A DNA stretch of 64,000 nucleotides from Lachnospira sp. UBA4346 (GCA_002394205.1 DGTC01000020.1:1-64000), one strand, 5' to 3'. Shown: positions 1 to 8,121, counted from the first letter of the stretch. A program made the numbers and translations. The notes: generated from the letters alone by a model not told the origin.

Positions 1-2
1 GT

Positions 3-776
3 TGTGCAAAGTATGGTGTAAAATGCGTTACTTATAACTTTATGCCTGTCTTTGACTGGACAAGAACACAGCTTGATAAAGAAGCAGCAGACGGTTCAAC
101 AAGCCTTGTTATGTATTGGGAACAGATGAAAGGTCTTGATCCGTTAAAGGATGATATTCACCTTCCGGGTTGGGATTCCAGTTATACACAGGACGAAGTT
201 CGTCAGTTAATTATGAAGTATCAGGAATTAGGAGAAGAAGGACTCTGGGATAATATCAAATATTTCTTAGAGAGAGTCATTCCGGTAGCAGAAGAATGTG
301 ATGTTGTGATGGCACTTCATCCGGACGATCCTCCATATCCAATCTTCGGACTTCCAAGAGTTATTACATGTGAAAAGAACATTGATAGATATTTGTCAAT
401 CGTAGACAGTCCATCGAATACCATGTGTCTGTGTACAGGTTCATTAGGTTGTTCCCCAGACAATGATATTCCAGCGATGGTTCGTAAATATTCCGAAATG
501 AAGAGAATCGGATTTATGCATTTAAGAAATGTCAGAATCTTAGAAGATACATCCTTTGAAGAATCAGGACATTTGACAAGAGAAGGAAGCCTTGATATGA
601 ATGCCATCGTAAAGGCACTTGTAGAGACAGGATTTGACGGCTACTTCAGACCAGACCACGGAAGAATGATCTGGGGCGAAACAGGCAAGCCGGGATATGG
701 ACTGTTTGATAGAGCGTTGGGAAGTGCGTATATCAATGGATTAGTGGAAGCCAATGGTGGTGTGATTGAGCGCTAA
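3..776 (+). CDS. uxuA: Mannonate dehydratase, C-terminal part (cut by window edge)
   Basis: UxuA dehydrates D-mannonate to 2-keto-3-deoxygluconate in hexuronate breakdown in the cytosol. The frame is open to the window edge (residues CAKYGVKCVTYNFM precede the first ATG at 42), so the 5' end lies outside; about 257 residues are present against 350-390 for the family. Visible family signatures are FMPVFDWTRT, HPDDPP, CTGSLG, MHLRN and RPDHG; the His, Cys, His and Asp in the last four correspond to the metal ligands known for UxuA. The uxuB-type dehydrogenase follows about 1 kb downstream, after a repeat array. Confidence 0.95.
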   Translation, partial: CAKYGVKCVTYNFMPVFDWTRTQLDKEAADGSTSLVMYWEQMKGLDPLKDDIHLPGWDSSYTQDEVRQLIMKYQELGEEGLWDNIKYFLERVIPVAEECDVVMALHPDDPPYPIFGLPRVITCEKNIDRYLSIVDSPSNTMCLCTGSLGCSPDNDIPAMVRKYSEMKRIGFMHLRNVRILEDTSFEESGHLTREGSLDMNAIVKALVETGFDGYFRPDHGRMIWGETGKPGYGLFDRALGSAYINGLVEANGGVIER

Positions 777-829
777 ATCGGGTGATTGACGGACGTTGGT
801 GTGGGAGATATTTATCGGAAAACAGTGGC

Positions 830-1470
830 GGACGGACGCCGATTGGAAAAATGAATTTTTTTGAAAGTTCAAAACTCGCCTACGGCTCAGACAGTTGAAC
901 TTATCAAAATAAATTATTTTCCCAATCGTCTGGGATTCGCTACATGTCAGTTGTCGAAGAAATCTTCCCATACCAACTGAGCGTGCGAGAATGTGGTTCG
1001 GATTTAGCGGTCAGGGGAAGAAGTGAGAGGTAGGCGAACGGACGCCGATAGTGAAAATGAATTTTTTGAAAGTTCAAAACTCGCCTACGGCTCAGACAGT
1101 TGAACTTATCAAAATAAATTATTTTCCCAATCGTCTGGGATTCACGGTATGTAAGTTGTCGAATGAATCCTGCCCACACCAACTGAGCGAGCGAGAATGC
1201 AGTCTGGATTTAGCGGTCAGGGGAAGAAGTGAGAGGTAGGCGGACGGACGCCGATAGTGAAAATGAATTTTTTTGAAAGTTCAAAACTCGCCTACGGCTC
1301 AGACAGTTGAACTTATCAAAATAAATTATTTTCCCAATCGTCTGGGATTCACGGCATGTAAGTTGTCGAATGAATCCTGCCCACGCAAACTAAGCGAGCG
1401 AGAATGTGGTTCGGATTTAGCGGTCAGGGGAAGTGCGTGTGGAGGGTAGGCGTATGGCGCTGCGCTGATA
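830..1470 (+). repeat. Tandem array of ~206-bp repeats (three units)
   Basis: Three near-identical units start at about 851, 1057 and 1263, a period of 206 bp. Each carries the block AAAACTCGCCTACGGCTCAG followed by ACAGTTGAAC, flanked by AGTTCAA/TTGAACT arms that can pair, then a segment ending CCCAATCGTCTGGGATTC, a variable part and GGATTTAGCGGTCAGGGGAAG. The third unit decays after about 1440. Short open frames here repeat with the unit and lack ribosome sites, so I see no gene. Opposite-orientation relatives lie at 5870-6135. Confidence 0.9.
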
Positions 1471-1544
1471 CGCCTACCTATTAGATAAGTTGAAAATTTC
1501 AGAATAAGTTATTTTCTCAATCGTTTAAATATAGCGAAGCACAG

Positions 1545-1740
1545 GACAAGGCACATTCATTTATGTCAGACAGTTGTGAGGCTTTCGTCGGGAGCTTTCG
1601 AGTAGCGTTGCCACCAAGCGAACTGTTTGAGCCGAAGGCGAGTTTTCGCGACTGGCAACAAAACAGCGTGAGGAAGCGAGCAGAAAACGCAGCATGTCTG
1701 GCAGGAATGAGATGTGACTTGCCCGTCCGATTTTTAAAGA
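1545..1740 (+). repeat. Dispersed hairpin repeat, left copy
   Basis: This stretch matches the reverse complement of 5365-5560 over roughly 190 bp. Shared blocks are CATTCATT, CAGTTG, GGGAGCTTTCGAG, CGAACTGTTTGAG, CGAGTTTTCGCGACTG and GAGGAAG. The core can fold as TTTGAG-CC-GAA-GG-CGAGTTTT. It shares that core with the tandem units at 851-1350, so both belong to one family. It ends just before the uxuB ribosome site. Confidence 0.8.
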
Positions 1741-1784
1741 ATTTAAATTTAATCAAGCATGTGCCATTGTAGGAGGATACGCAA

Positions 1785-2675
1785 ATGGCACATATCAAAC
1801 AGGCAGTATCCTCAGAAATGGAGTATAGTATGAATCAGTTACCATTAAATGTAGATTATTCAGGAAAAGTAGTTGTTGTTACTGGTGCAGGCGGCGTGTT
1901 GTGTGGAGATATGGCACGTGCATTTGCACAGGCAGGCGCAAAGGTTGCATTGCTTGACTTAAACGAAGAAGCAGTAACGAAATTATCAGATGAACTCAAT
2001 GCAGCCGGTTTTACAACAAAGGGATATAAGGCAAACGTATTAGAACCGGAAATGTTAGAAGAAGTACATAAGCAGGTACTTGCAGACCTCGGTGCATGTG
2101 ATATTCTTGTCAATGGTGCAGGTGGAAATAACCCTCGTGCAACAACAGACAATGAATACCAGCATGAAGCAAAAGAAGGACAGAAGACATTCTTTGATTT
2201 GGATGCAGCAGGTGTCGATTTCGTATTCAAATTAAACTTCCAGGGAACATTAATCCCAACGCAGGTATTTGCAAAGGATATGGTTGACAGAAAGTCAGGA
2301 ACAATCTTAAATATCTCATCTATGAATGCATATACACCATTGACAAAGATTCCAGCATATTCCGGAGCAAAGTCCGCAATTTCTAACTTCACACAGTGGC
2401 TTGCAACATATTTTGCAGGAACAGGAATCCGCTGCAACGCAATCGCACCGGGATTTTTGGTATCAAATCAGAACCGTGCATTGTTATTCAACGAAGATGG
2501 AACACCAACAGCGCGTTCAGAAAAGATTTTAAGAAATACACCAATGAATCGTTTCGTAGATAGTGATGAATTGCTTGGTGGCGTATTATTCTTATGTGAT
2601 GATAAGGCGGCAAGCGCAATCACAGGTGTTGTACTTCCGATTGATGCAGGATTTTCAGCTTATTCAGGTGTATAA
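1785..2675 (+). CDS. uxuB: SDR-family D-mannonate oxidoreductase (fructuronate reductase), UxuB/YjmF type
   Basis: Predicted to interconvert D-fructuronate and D-mannonate with NAD(P)H, the step before UxuA. The 296 residues show a Rossmann glycine motif (TGAGGVLCG, ~33-41), NGAGG at ~110 and the catalytic Ser with YSGAK (~187-206), typical of classical short-chain dehydrogenases. Bacillus subtilis uses an SDR enzyme (formerly YjmF) for this step, and the uxuA neighbour supports the same role here. The start at 1785 has AGGAGG eight bases upstream; the ATG at 1830 has none. A generic SDR with another polyol substrate is the alternative. Confidence 0.8.
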   Translation: MAHIKQAVSSEMEYSMNQLPLNVDYSGKVVVVTGAGGVLCGDMARAFAQAGAKVALLDLNEEAVTKLSDELNAAGFTTKGYKANVLEPEMLEEVHKQVLADLGACDILVNGAGGNNPRATTDNEYQHEAKEGQKTFFDLDAAGVDFVFKLNFQGTLIPTQVFAKDMVDRKSGTILNISSMNAYTPLTKIPAYSGAKSAISNFTQWLATYFAGTGIRCNAIAPGFLVSNQNRALLFNEDGTPTARSEKILRNTPMNRFVDSDELLGGVLFLCDDKAASAITGVVLPIDAGFSAYSGV

Positions 2676-2848
2676 TTTTCGGATAGAGCATTGCTTAAAG
2701 TTCAATAATTCCATAGGTATTCCACTGCAATCTAACATCTAAGTAGCGGGATAAAAATATATTTTGTAAATTCAATAACGGTCTTATTCTAATGCGAATC
2801 ATAATCTTAGTAAATTTAGATAGGACATAAGGCGATATGCGCCTTCAG

Positions 2849-2898
2849 AAAAGAAGATTGCGACAGGCATTGCTTGTGGGGTAATCTTCTTTTTTGTT
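2849..2898 (+). terminator. Rho-independent terminator of uxuB
   Basis: AAGAAGATT pairs with AATCTTCTT around a 22-base loop and is followed by TTTTTT. Nothing else recognisable lies between the end of uxuB and 3150. Confidence 0.8.
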
Positions 2899-3152
2899 CA
2901 TAGGATTTAGGTGTCAAAAGGTGCATTAGATGTTTCAAGGTGTCAAATTAATTGCACGAACTTTAAATATAAATTCCGCTGTAAACGAATCTCTAAGAAC
3001 TACCAGCTTAAATTTCAGTAAGGGTTTTACTTCTGGGAAATTCTAGAAGCTGGAATTTTATTTCATTAAGAAATAAAACACTCCGTGAGGATGCGCACGT
3101 GTGCAAATGGAAACTTCTTTCTAATATGTTTATAAAATATAAACGTGTATTC

Positions 3153-3181
3153 TTTACAGTCAGACACAATTCGCTTATAAT
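3153..3181 (+). promoter_or_regulatory. Strong promoter upstream of the MATE gene
   Basis: TTTACA (3153-3158), 17-base spacer, TATAAT (3176-3181). Transcription would start near 3188 and run straight into a short structured leader that ends in a terminator. Confidence 0.75.
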
Positions 3182-3187
3182 GAAGCT

Positions 3188-3292
3188 AATAAATAATGTT
3201 GGACCATCGGAGGTACCGATTCGATAAGAAATCAAGGGCCGGAGAAGATGCAGGTTGAGATACCTGTTACCTTTTCCGGCTCGTTTTTTATT
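3188..3292 (+). ncRNA. Short leader or small RNA with terminator, unassigned attenuator
   Basis: Downstream of the promoter lies a small hairpin (ATCGG/CCGAT, loop AGGTA, ~3206-3221), then a terminator in which GCCGGAGAAG pairs with CTTTTCCGGC (3238-3280), followed by a run of Ts. An inner AGGT/ACCT stem sits in the terminator loop. The layout, about 100 nt ending 100 nt before the MATE start, looks like a ligand- or protein-controlled attenuator or an independent small RNA. I cannot match it to a riboswitch class I know. Confidence 0.55.
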
Positions 3293-3301
3293 TTATAGTC
3301 G

Positions 3302-3343
3302 GGTGGCAAAGATGCCGTAAAATATGCATTGGTGGAGAATTAC
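3302..3343 (+). repeat. Short dispersed repeat (GATGCCGTAA...ATGCATTGG), copy 1
   Basis: The block GGTGGC..GATGCCGTAA..TATGCATTGG..GGAGAATTAC recurs, diverged, at 5781-5833 and 5992-6045. It sits between the terminator and the MATE gene. Confidence 0.6.
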
Positions 3344-3394
3344 AAATTTAACAGTCCAATGCCTTTATGTATGGTCTGTCAGAAGGGGAAAAGA

Positions 3395-4726
3395 ATGAAA
3401 ATTGGATTGTCAGAACATTTTAATTATCAGAAATTGATTCGATTTACGATACCTACTATTGTAATGATGGTATTTACATCAATTTATGGTGTTGTAGATG
3501 GATTATTTGTATCAAATGTTACAGGAAGTATTGCATTTGCAGCAGTCAACTTGATTATGCCTTATATTATGATTCTTGGCGCAGTCGGATTCATGATTGG
3601 AACGGGTGGAAGTGCATTGGTATCGGTGCAGTTGGGGATGAAGCAGCAGAAGCGTGCAAATGAATATTTTTCGATGCTGATGTATTTATTAATGGTTGCA
3701 GGACTTCTTCTGGCAATGTTCGGTGCGGTTACGATGCGTCCGGTTACGCTTTTGTTAGGTGCGGATGAGAACATGGTTGAATACTGTGTGTTGTATGGAA
3801 GAGTGTCCATGATTGGACTGCCATTTTTCATATTGCAAAATAGTTTTCAGAGTTTTATGGTTGTAGCAGAGAAACCACATATGGGACTAGGTGTTTCGAT
3901 TGCCGCAGGATTTACGAATATGGTGTTGGATTTTGTATTCGTCTATGTATTTCGATTGGGTGTTATTGGAGCGGCATTGGCGACTGGGATGAGTCAGGCA
4001 GTTGGTGCATTGGTGCCTTTGGTCTATTTTATGCGAAAGAATACATCACAATTGCAGTTTGTACGGACAAAATTATTATGGCGTGTGATTGCAAAAGCAT
4101 GTACAAATGGATCTTCTGAGATGATTACGAATCTGTCAATGAGCGTTGTTAATATGCTCTATAACTTGCAGTTGATGAAGTATGCAGGGGCAAATGGTGT
4201 GGTTGCATATGGTGTTATCATGTATGTGGGATTTATCTTTGCAGGGACGTATATAGGATATTCTGTCGGTTCTGCGCCGCTTGTGGGGTATCAGTATGGT
4301 GCAAAAAATACCGCAGAACTTCAGAACCTATTCAAACGAAGCATCAAGCTGATTCTTGTAGCTTCCGTTACCATGACATTGTGCGCAGAAGCCTTATCTG
4401 GAATTTTAGCAGGAATTTTTGTAAGCTATGATGTAGAATTGCTGGCAATGACAAGAAATGCCATTCGCCTGTTTTCCCTATCCTATTTTATCAGCGGATT
4501 CAATATTTATGCATCCTCCTTTTTTACGGCACTCAATAATGGCGTGGTGTCGGCGTTGATTTCATTTTTAAGAACATTTGTATTCTTGGTAGCAGGAATC
4601 TACATAGTGCCAATCTTTTTGGGGTTAAATGGAATCTGGCTGGCGGTGGTATTTGCAGAAGGATTATCATTGGTGATTAGCATTGCGTGTATCGTGTGTA
4701 ATCGCAGAAAATATCAGTATTATTAA
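3395..4726 (+). CDS. MATE family multidrug/toxin efflux transporter
   Basis: A 443-residue integral membrane protein with about 12 hydrophobic segments, typical of MATE exporters, which expel organic cations or drugs using Na+ or H+ gradients. The N-terminal half holds FTSIYGVVDGLFVSN and the duplicated second half ends with NGIWLAVVFAEGLS, both typical of the clostridial MATE branch. ATG 3395 is preferred because AAGGGGAA precedes it; a TTG at 3329 would add 22 unsupported residues. The acetyltransferase starts 15 bases after its stop, so they probably share a message. Substrate cannot be read from sequence. Confidence 0.9.
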   Translation: MKIGLSEHFNYQKLIRFTIPTIVMMVFTSIYGVVDGLFVSNVTGSIAFAAVNLIMPYIMILGAVGFMIGTGGSALVSVQLGMKQQKRANEYFSMLMYLLMVAGLLLAMFGAVTMRPVTLLLGADENMVEYCVLYGRVSMIGLPFFILQNSFQSFMVVAEKPHMGLGVSIAAGFTNMVLDFVFVYVFRLGVIGAALATGMSQAVGALVPLVYFMRKNTSQLQFVRTKLLWRVIAKACTNGSSEMITNLSMSVVNMLYNLQLMKYAGANGVVAYGVIMYVGFIFAGTYIGYSVGSAPLVGYQYGAKNTAELQNLFKRSIKLILVASVTMTLCAEALSGILAGIFVSYDVELLAMTRNAIRLFSLSYFISGFNIYASSFFTALNNGVVSALISFLRTFVFLVAGIYIVPIFLGLNGIWLAVVFAEGLSLVISIACIVCNRRKYQYY

Positions 4727-4741
4727 GAAGGAGATAGAGGT

Positions 4742-5296
4742 ATGAAACAGGTAGGAACGAAAACAATTACAACAAAACGGCTGGTGCTTCGTCCATTTAC
4801 CATGGAGGATGTGCAGAGTGTTTATGAAAATTATGGGAGTGATCCATTGGTAAATCAGTATATCAGTTTTGCACCATGTGCGAATCTGGAATCAGCGAAA
4901 GAATTTATTGCGATGCATACACAGCAGTATGAAATCAATCCTGCATTTTATGGCTGGGCGGTCACACTTGATGGAATGGTTATTGGTTCGATTGGGTTAT
5001 TTGATGTGGATGAAGATAGTGACCAATGCGAGTTGGGGTATAGCATTGGAAGTAAATGGTGGGGACAAGGATATGCGACCGAGGCTGGATGTGCCATTGT
5101 GACATATGCTTTTGAACAAATCGGTGCGCACCGTGTCTATGCATCGCATCATATTGATAATTTAGCTTCAGGCCGTGTCTTAGAAAAAATCGGGATGCAC
5201 TACGAAGGAACGATGAAGGATGCACAGAAAAATGCAGATGGTTCGTATAGTGATTTGAAATTGTATGCAGTGGTGTACAACAATAGGGGGTTATAA
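4742..5296 (+). CDS. GNAT N-acetyltransferase, RimJ/RimL-like
   Basis: 184 residues of the GNAT fold, predicted to transfer acetyl from acetyl-CoA to an amine. The N-terminus TKRLVLRPFTMEDV is the usual RimJ/RimL opening. The acetyl-CoA loop is GSKWWGQGYATEA (~99-111), followed by the C-terminal NLASGRVLEKIGMHYEG segment. GAAGGAGA precedes the ATG. It lies directly behind the MATE exporter, which suggests a modify-and-export pair, but the acceptor (ribosomal protein, antibiotic or metabolite) cannot be told. Confidence 0.85.
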   Translation: MKQVGTKTITTKRLVLRPFTMEDVQSVYENYGSDPLVNQYISFAPCANLESAKEFIAMHTQQYEINPAFYGWAVTLDGMVIGSIGLFDVDEDSDQCELGYSIGSKWWGQGYATEAGCAIVTYAFEQIGAHRVYASHHIDNLASGRVLEKIGMHYEGTMKDAQKNADGSYSDLKLYAVVYNNRGL

Positions 5297-5364
5297 GAAG
5301 AATTGCGAATCGCACTGCGTAATGTAGTGGGATGCCACAAGGAAACTTTTAACCTAACGGACGG

Positions 5365-5560
5365 GAAAGAGCCATATCATTATTGTCAAACATGCTTCGA
5401 TTCCTGCTCACTTCCTCGCGTTTATTATGGGCAGTCGCGAAAACTCGGGGCAAGCCCCTCAAACAGTTCGCTTTGTGCCCATGCGACTCGAAAGCTCCCT
5501 ACGGAAGCCTTGCAACTGTTTGTCAACAATGAATGTCTCTTTCCCTGTGTATCTTAGAAT
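5365..5560 (-). repeat. Dispersed hairpin repeat, right copy (inverted)
   Basis: Reverse-complement homologue of 1545-1740. On the minus strand the core reads CGAACTGTTTGAG-GGGC-TT-GCCCC-GAGTTTTCGCGACTG, so the central stem differs from the left copy (CC/GG) yet still pairs. Overlapping open frames (5303-5557, 5533-5796) follow the repeat and have no supporting signals. Confidence 0.8.
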
Positions 5561-5719
5561 GTAAATGGTCGTTAAATCTTTCACCATTGTACATTCGATT
5601 AAAAACAAATACTTTCCGAACACAGACGTATACTAAAAAACACACGAATGAAATAACACACAGCAAACGAACAATTGAAAAGAAAAGTTCATATCCGTTT
5701 GAATCGCAATTAATTACAT

Positions 5720-6135
5720 TCGTTAAAGATACCACTACGGAATTCCAACAACCTGCCGTCCACACCCACGTCGGCAGGTTTGTGGCGATGCCGTAAGTAG
5801 ATACGCATTGGAGAATACCCTGATTGAATGAAACACAGCAAGCAGGAAAATATTATTTGGATGACTGCAACATGTTTGAGCCGTAGGCGAGTTTTGCGTT
5901 TCTACCCAAATTCATCTTTCCATCTCTTCGTCCGTTAAAGCAATCCACTAGGAATAACCAATACAGTCCAACAGCCACCACCCCCAAAGGTTTGTGGCGA
6001 TGCCGAAAGTAGCTATGCACCGGAGAATACCCTGCCTAAGTGAAACTCAGCACAGCGGAAAAATAATTTATTTTGAAAGTTCAACTGTCTGAGCCGTAGG
6101 CGAGTTTTGAACTTTCAAAAAAATTCATTTTTCTA
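5720..6135 (-). repeat. Tandem ~213-bp repeat pair, inverted relative to the left array
   Basis: CGTTAAAG...GGAAT, TTTGTGGCGATGCCG, GGAGAATACCCTG and GAGCCGTAGGCGAGTTTTG recur with a period of about 213 bp (for example 5781 and 5992). The ends at 5871-5925 and 6055-6135 match the reverse complement of the left array core, including ACTTTCAAAAAAATTCATTTT. A perfect CCTGCCG/CGGCAGG hairpin lies at 5752-5778. No coding gene is seen between 5297 and 6396. Confidence 0.8.
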
Positions 6136-6232
6136 GCAGTGCGTACGTATGTCACAAAATTTCCGTTATCTATCAGGCAGAGTTCCTCCACAAACCGAAA
6201 TTTATCAGAGTTTACAAATTTAATAAAAAATT

Positions 6233-6259
6233 AGCACTCAACACTTGACAGTGCTAACA
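6233..6259 (+). promoter_or_regulatory. CIRCE operator (HrcA site)
   Basis: TTAGCACTC, nine bases, CAGTGCTAA. This is the CIRCE inverted repeat with one mismatch in the right arm (C for G). It overlaps the -35 box of the hsp20 promoter, so HrcA should repress this gene at normal temperature. Confidence 0.9.
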
Positions 6260-6275
6260 ATAAGTGCTATAACAT
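6247..6275 (+). promoter_or_regulatory. Sigma-A promoter of hsp20
   Basis: TTGACA (6247-6252), 17-base spacer, TATAAC (6270-6275). The -35 box is embedded in the CIRCE element. Confidence 0.85.
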
Positions 6276-6396
6276 AGTCAACGAAGGAGAGAACAAGAAG
6301 ATTTGAAAGAATTTTCAAAGAAAAATTGTTCCCCTACCTCCGCGAAGTAACGTAACGGTTGACATTTAGCAAGAGCGTGAAAAGGAGGAATGACGT

Positions 6397-6861
6397 ATGT
6401 TAATGCCTAGTATTTTTGGAGAAAACTTATTTGATGATTTCTTTGGAGATTTCCCATTCTTTGATGAAAGAGATATGAGAAATGCCGAAAAGAAGCTGTA
6501 TGGCAAGAAGGCAGGAAAGCTGATGAAGACAGATATTAAGGAATTGGACAATGGTTATGAACTGATTATTGACCTTCCGGGATTTGCAAAGGATGAAGTA
6601 AAGGCTTCGCTTGAAAATGGATATTTGACCATCAGTGCAGCGAAAGGACTAGATAAAGACGAACAGGAAAAGGACACCGGCAGATATATTAGAAGAGAGC
6701 GTTATGCAGGTGCATGCCAGAGAAGTTTTTATGTGGGAGAAGAAGTCACACAGGAAGAGATTAAGGCCGAGTTTAAACATGGTATCTTGAAGCTGTTTGT
6801 TCCAAAGAAGGAAGTTAAGAAAGCAGTTCCTGAAAATAAGTATATAGCAATTGAAGGTTAA
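6397..6861 (+). CDS. Small heat shock protein, Hsp20/alpha-crystallin family
   Basis: 154 residues with an alpha-crystallin domain (~48-150). The ATP-independent chaperone holds unfolding proteins in the cytosol. Markers are DIKELDNGYELIIDLPGF at its start and the closing GILKLFVPKK, followed by a short tail for oligomer contacts. AAAGGAGGA lies before the ATG. Control by a CIRCE element places it in the HrcA regulon with groE and dnaK. A tiny lysine-rich frame follows 20 bases later on the same message. Confidence 0.95.
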   Translation: MLMPSIFGENLFDDFFGDFPFFDERDMRNAEKKLYGKKAGKLMKTDIKELDNGYELIIDLPGFAKDEVKASLENGYLTISAAKGLDKDEQEKDTGRYIRRERYAGACQRSFYVGEEVTQEEIKAEFKHGILKLFVPKKEVKKAVPENKYIAIEG

Positions 6862-6881
6862 AAGAATCGAGGCGAATCATT

Positions 6882-6965
6882 ATGTCAGATAAGAATCCAA
6901 AGCATCCAATGAAGAAGAAAAAGGATAAAGAAAAGAAAATTAAAAAGAAACATATTTACGAATAA
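6882..6965 (+). CDS. Small lysine-rich protein (27 aa), hypothetical
   Basis: A 27-residue frame, MSDKNPKHPMKKKKDKE then KKIKKKHIYE, starting 20 bases after hsp20 and ending before the operon terminator. About half of the residues are lysine. The ribosome site is weak (GAGGCG). Its position on the heat-shock message and its extreme composition make it a plausible microprotein, possibly binding nucleic acid or acidic surfaces, but I recognise no family and it could be chance. Confidence 0.45.
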   Translation: MSDKNPKHPMKKKKDKEKKIKKKHIYE

Positions 6966-6988
6966 CTTATGAGTAATCAATAAATGAG

Positions 6989-7034
6989 AGGCGAATTCAG
7001 ATGTGAGAGCATTTGGATTCGCCTTGTTCTTGTA
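6989..7034 (+). terminator. Terminator of the hsp20 unit
   Basis: AGGCGAATTC pairs imperfectly with GGATTCGCCT, followed by TGTTCTTGT. The T tract is interrupted. Confidence 0.6.
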
Positions 7035-7165
7035 TTACAACAGTAAAATTGGTAAAATTAGGAGTGATTCAGGTCAATGTTTGATAGGATTTCTGTAAGG
7101 AAACAAAAGGGTAGCAAACGCAATTTGACAAATACAGAGTAATGGCGAAAGAAAGGAACAAAAGT

Positions 7166-7552
7166 ATGGCAACAAGAGCAGAGATAGCAGTAGAAAATAA
7201 GATGAATGGAATGAATTGTGCACAGGCAGTCGCATGCGCATTTGCAGATAAGGTTGATATTGATAAAGAAACTTTGCTTGCATTGACACAGACCTTTGGA
7301 GTAGGGATTGGTGCGACAATGGAGGGAACTTGCGGCGCAATTGTTGGTGCAAATGTAATTTTAGGACTTGCAGGAAAGGATGATACAAGACCTGTAAATA
7401 TGAAAAAGGCAGGGGAATTGCTTCGTACATTTCAGGCGCAGAATGGGGCGGTAACCTGTAAAGAATTAAAAGGAATTGGTACAGGCGTTGTACTGCGCGA
7501 GTGTAATGACTGCGTTGCAGATGCAGCAAATTTTTTAGAAAAATTAATTTAG
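7166..7552 (+). CDS. C_GCAxxG_C_C family protein
   Basis: 128 residues with the spaced cysteine pattern that names this family: CAQAVACAF (~14-22), TCGAIVG (~55-61), VTCKEL and the closing RECNDCVADAA. Such cysteines suggest a redox or metal role, but no reaction is established for this family as far as I know. ATG 7166 is chosen because AAAGGAAC lies seven bases ahead; an in-frame ATG at 7142 has no site. Its stop overlaps by four bases the stop of the converging HxlR gene. Confidence 0.8.
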   Translation: MATRAEIAVENKMNGMNCAQAVACAFADKVDIDKETLLALTQTFGVGIGATMEGTCGAIVGANVILGLAGKDDTRPVNMKKAGELLRTFQAQNGAVTCKELKGIGTGVVLRECNDCVADAANFLEKLI

Positions 7553-7893
7553 GCTTCTTTCTTTCGGATATAAGAAATATATTCCGCACCCCATACGCCA
7601 AGTGCGTCAATTACCGGCTGGAATTTTTCGCCGATGGGACTTAGACAGTACTCAACTTTTGGCGGAATCTGGGAATATTCAGTTCGGATAATCAAGCCTT
7701 CGGCTTCGAGTGTTTTTAACTGACGGGATAATGTTGTATGCGTCATATCTTCGGGCATAAGACGCTGTAATTCATTAAAACGGACATTTGGATGTTCGGA
7801 AAGCAGATACAATATATAAAGTGACCACTTACCGGTCAGGACTTTCTGCGAAGTTACATAAGGGCATCTGCCGAATAAATTCGTGTTAGGCAT
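7549..7893 (-). CDS. HxlR family transcriptional regulator
   Basis: 114 residues forming the HxlR-type winged helix: a Cys near the N-terminus in GRCPYVTSQKVLTGKWS, then FNELQRLMP, TLSRQLKTLEAEGLI and a wing with PPKVEYCLSPIG. These regulators often sense electrophiles or redox stress and control a divergent gene. Here the divergent neighbour at 8122 is a PNPOx-like protein and a perfect GATACCGGTATC palindrome lies between them. AAAGGAAA precedes the start. Confidence 0.92.
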   Translation of the reverse strand: MPNTNLFGRCPYVTSQKVLTGKWSLYILYLLSEHPNVRFNELQRLMPEDMTHTTLSRQLKTLEAEGLIIRTEYSQIPPKVEYCLSPIGEKFQPVIDALGVWGAEYISYIRKKEA

Positions 7894-8008
7894 AGGTATT
7901 TCCTTTCTAATTTAAAATTTTATTTTTACGAAAATGACAATCATATGAGGGACATTTGTAATTATACATATGCTCAGGTGTATTTGTCAGGACGATGTTA
8001 TCTTTATA

Positions 8009-8032
8009 GGTATCACAAAAGATACCGGTATC
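8009..8032. promoter_or_regulatory. Probable HxlR operator
   Basis: GGTATC-N6-GATACC-GGTATC. The last two blocks form a perfect 12-base palindrome (8021-8032). It sits between the divergent hxlR and PNPOx-like genes, 15 bases before the -35 box of the latter. Confidence 0.6.
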
Positions 8033-8046
8033 ATAAAATATCGTAC

Positions 8047-8074
8047 TTGTAAAAATGATTCTTTTCTATATAAT
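8047..8074 (+). promoter_or_regulatory. Promoter of the PNPOx-like gene
   Basis: TTGTAA (8047-8052), 16-base spacer, TATAAT (8069-8074), about 48 bases before the ATG at 8122. Confidence 0.65.
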
Positions 8075-8121
8075 GAGAGTATAACAAAGAAAATGAAAAA
8101 GTCAATGAAAGGAGTTCACTT

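Noticed and set aside
830..1470. CRISPR array
   Set aside because: Units are ~206 bp and nearly identical throughout, with no short repeat/unique spacer pattern and no cas genes.
741..1798. Open frames of 62-93 codons on both strands in the repeat region
   Set aside because: They recur with the repeat unit, lack ribosome sites and have no recognisable protein features.
3008..3235. 75-codon minus-strand frame upstream of the MATE gene
   Set aside because: It runs antisense through the promoter and leader RNA and has no ribosome site.
5303..5796. Overlapping frames of 80-87 codons on both strands
   Set aside because: They lie in the inverted repeat and adjacent AT-rich sequence, with no start signals.
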